Below, piece after piece: positions 63,099 to 64,000 of a DNA stretch of 64,000 nucleotides; position 1 is the stretch's first letter, and each line of letters starts with the position of its first letter. A model generated the notes under the pieces. The model did no database searches. It was not told where the DNA came from and was given only the letters and a program-made list of their open reading frames with translations. This DNA is from Cohnella pontilimi. Its GTDB lineage: Bacteria; Bacillota; Bacilli; Paenibacillales; Paenibacillaceae. Made by a program: the position numbers and the translations under genes. The DNA is taken from the NCBI RefSeq assembly GCF_005049045.1, contig NZ_SUPK01000002.1, forward strand, positions 434,001-498,000. Direction: 5' to 3'.

Positions 63099-64000
63099 TT
63101 ACATCGAATGCCCTAGCTGATCCGGGTTGATGCCGGGTTCCCTCGATACCGCCGCTTCGGGCACGTTCGAGCGGGCCGAACGCGAAGGGCGTTGTTTCCC
63201 CGTGCGGTCTTTCCAGGACAGCAGATCGTCGCGCTCCATGATCAGCATTCTGGCCGTCAGCCGCTCTCCGTAATCCTTTACGCGTTTGCCGCCCTCCGGA
63301 TTGATGACCGAGAGCATGAACCGCAAATACAGATTGGTCATCCAGGAAAAAACGCCGCGAGGCAATTCAAACGTCTGAAAGCCCAGACCTTCCGAGCCCC
63401 GGTGAATCATGGAGACGCCGTATAACGCCTTCACACGATCGCCGTTCGGAGCATAATCCAGAGCCCTGGCCATGTGAGGCAGAATGCCTTCCACTTCACG
63501 AATGAGCCGGATGGCGGTATGCACAGACGACCGGGAGCTCATGCCCATATCGAACAGCATCCGGTTTTCAAAATGCATCTCCATCACAAGATCGCCCGGG
63601 TTTAACCGTTTGTTATCGCGAAGCTGCACAGCCGGACCGGTATATTTTCGAATCCTGAAATTGAACTTGTCATCGTCGCCGACCTTCTGCAAGCGGAACA
63701 TCACGTGGAACAACTTCTCCCACAGCATCCAGACGCTCACGACGACTTTCTTCCATGGACCGATCCGATGTGCCGGCTTCCGGAGCTCAGCCGGTTTCGG
63801 ACGCTCTTCCGTTCCTGAATCGGATGCCGCCATTGCATCTGGCCTCCTGGTTTTCTGGTAGTTTTCCGTCAAAGAGATCATCTCATCCACTCCGACGAAG
63901 CGATACCCCGCTTGCTGGCCGTCCTGCAAAATGCGCTCCAGCGCTACGATCGTTTGGGCCGGCGCTTCGATATCGGCACCGAACGTACGGCCGCAGTCGT
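63099..64000 (-). CDS. Polysaccharide deacetylase with C-terminal YkoP-like domain (partial)
   Basis: The gene enters from the right edge: coding continues in frame to the window end, where HDCGRTFGADIEAPAQTIVALE and GYRFVGVDEMISL are the closing motifs of a CE4 polysaccharide deacetylase. Then follows a basic linker and a compact domain of about 170 residues (PWKKVVVSVWMLWEKLFHVM to LMIMERDD-type helices). It resembles the YkoP-like domain fused to deacetylases in Paenibacillaceae; that identity is tentative. The TTG at 63929 is not the true start. Probably modifies cell-wall or spore polysaccharide. Confidence 0.8.
   Translation of the reverse strand, partial: DCGRTFGADIEAPAQTIVALERILQDGQQAGYRFVGVDEMISLTENYQKTRRPDAMAASDSGTEERPKPAELRKPAHRIGPWKKVVVSVWMLWEKLFHVMFRLQKVGDDDKFNFRIRKYTGPAVQLRDNKRLNPGDLVMEMHFENRMLFDMGMSSRSSVHTAIRLIREVEGILPHMARALDYAPNGDRVKALYGVSMIHRGSEGLGFQTFELPRGVFSWMTNLYLRFMLSVINPEGGKRVKDYGERLTARMLIMERDDLLSWKDRTGKQRPSRSARSNVPEAAVSREPGINPDQLGHSM

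Noticed and set aside
1-64000. tRNA, rRNA, prophage or complete insertion sequence
   Set aside because: No tRNA-like cloverleaf, rRNA segment, integrase, transposase or phage gene was recognised by eye in any part of the window.

Overview
The window comes from an endospore-forming Gram-positive bacterium of the Bacillales. Spore genes (spoIIP, gpr, sigK), a CIRCE-controlled hrcA-grpE-dnaK-dnaJ operon, a T-box in front of leuS and a competence comE locus are all present, in an order close to the Bacillus subtilis yqe/comE/hrcA region. The GC-rich codon use, the many GTG/TTG starts and several gene-order differences point to a Paenibacillaceae member (Paenibacillus/Cohnella-like). That genus-level guess is inference.

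Layout. (1) 1-8.9 kb: a minus-strand exopolysaccharide/capsule operon (Wzz-like adaptor, BY-kinase, GalU, priming sugar transferase, GT4 enzymes, Wzy-like polymerase and a further glycosyltransferase cut by the window edge). It is preceded by a small unknown gene and a PHP-type tyrosine phosphatase. (2) 9.0-14.4 kb: two small unknown genes, then dnaJ, dnaK, grpE and hrcA read from a promoter with CIRCE. (3) 14.5-26.6 kb: GNAT and DinB-like genes, a palindromic tandem repeat, a 49-residue membrane protein, hemW, lepA, a MutS2-like protein without an Smr domain, yqxA, spoIIP, a broken lipoprotein gene, gpr, rpsT and holA. (4) 26.8-33.3 kb: an ECF sigma/anti-sigma pair, comEC-comEB-comEA and divergent comER. 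(5) 33.3-42.4 kb: a MITE-like inverted repeat, T-box leuS, then yqeM, cvfB, rsfS, yqeK, nadD, yhbY, aroE, yqeH and yqeG (ribosome assembly, NAD and aromatic synthesis). (6) 42.5-48.4 kb: transglutaminase/DUF58/MoxR operon and an MFS exporter. (7) 48.5-58.5 kb: uninterrupted sigK converging on a glucarate-type sugar-acid operon (sugar ABC transporter, GudD, DapA-family enzyme, GarR and a truncated glycerate kinase), with a divergent YesN/YesM-type two-component system. (8) 58.6-64 kb: DEDDh exonuclease, a deacetylase-like lipoprotein, ilvD, two opposed tandem repeat arrays, and a polysaccharide deacetylase with a C-terminal extension cut by the window edge.

How parts work together. The YesN/YesM-like system probably senses an extracellular sugar acid and activates the divergent transporter operon, with a candidate cre box between them. 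GudD would make 5-keto-4-deoxyglucarate, the DapA-family enzyme would cleave or dehydrate it, and GarR would reduce tartronate semialdehyde to glycerate. Only the first 31 codons of the glycerate kinase survive here, so glycerate phosphorylation must be supplied elsewhere if the pathway works. BY-kinase, adaptor and PHP phosphatase would set EPS chain length by a phosphorylation cycle.

I did not find an obviously new multi-gene defence or biosynthetic system. The best leads are the probable AUU start of the sugar-acid binding protein, the glycerate kinase remnant that now carries a bidirectional terminator, three unexplained repeat families, sigma-E-like promoters at comER and sigK, and an anti-sigma factor with a TolB-like outer domain.
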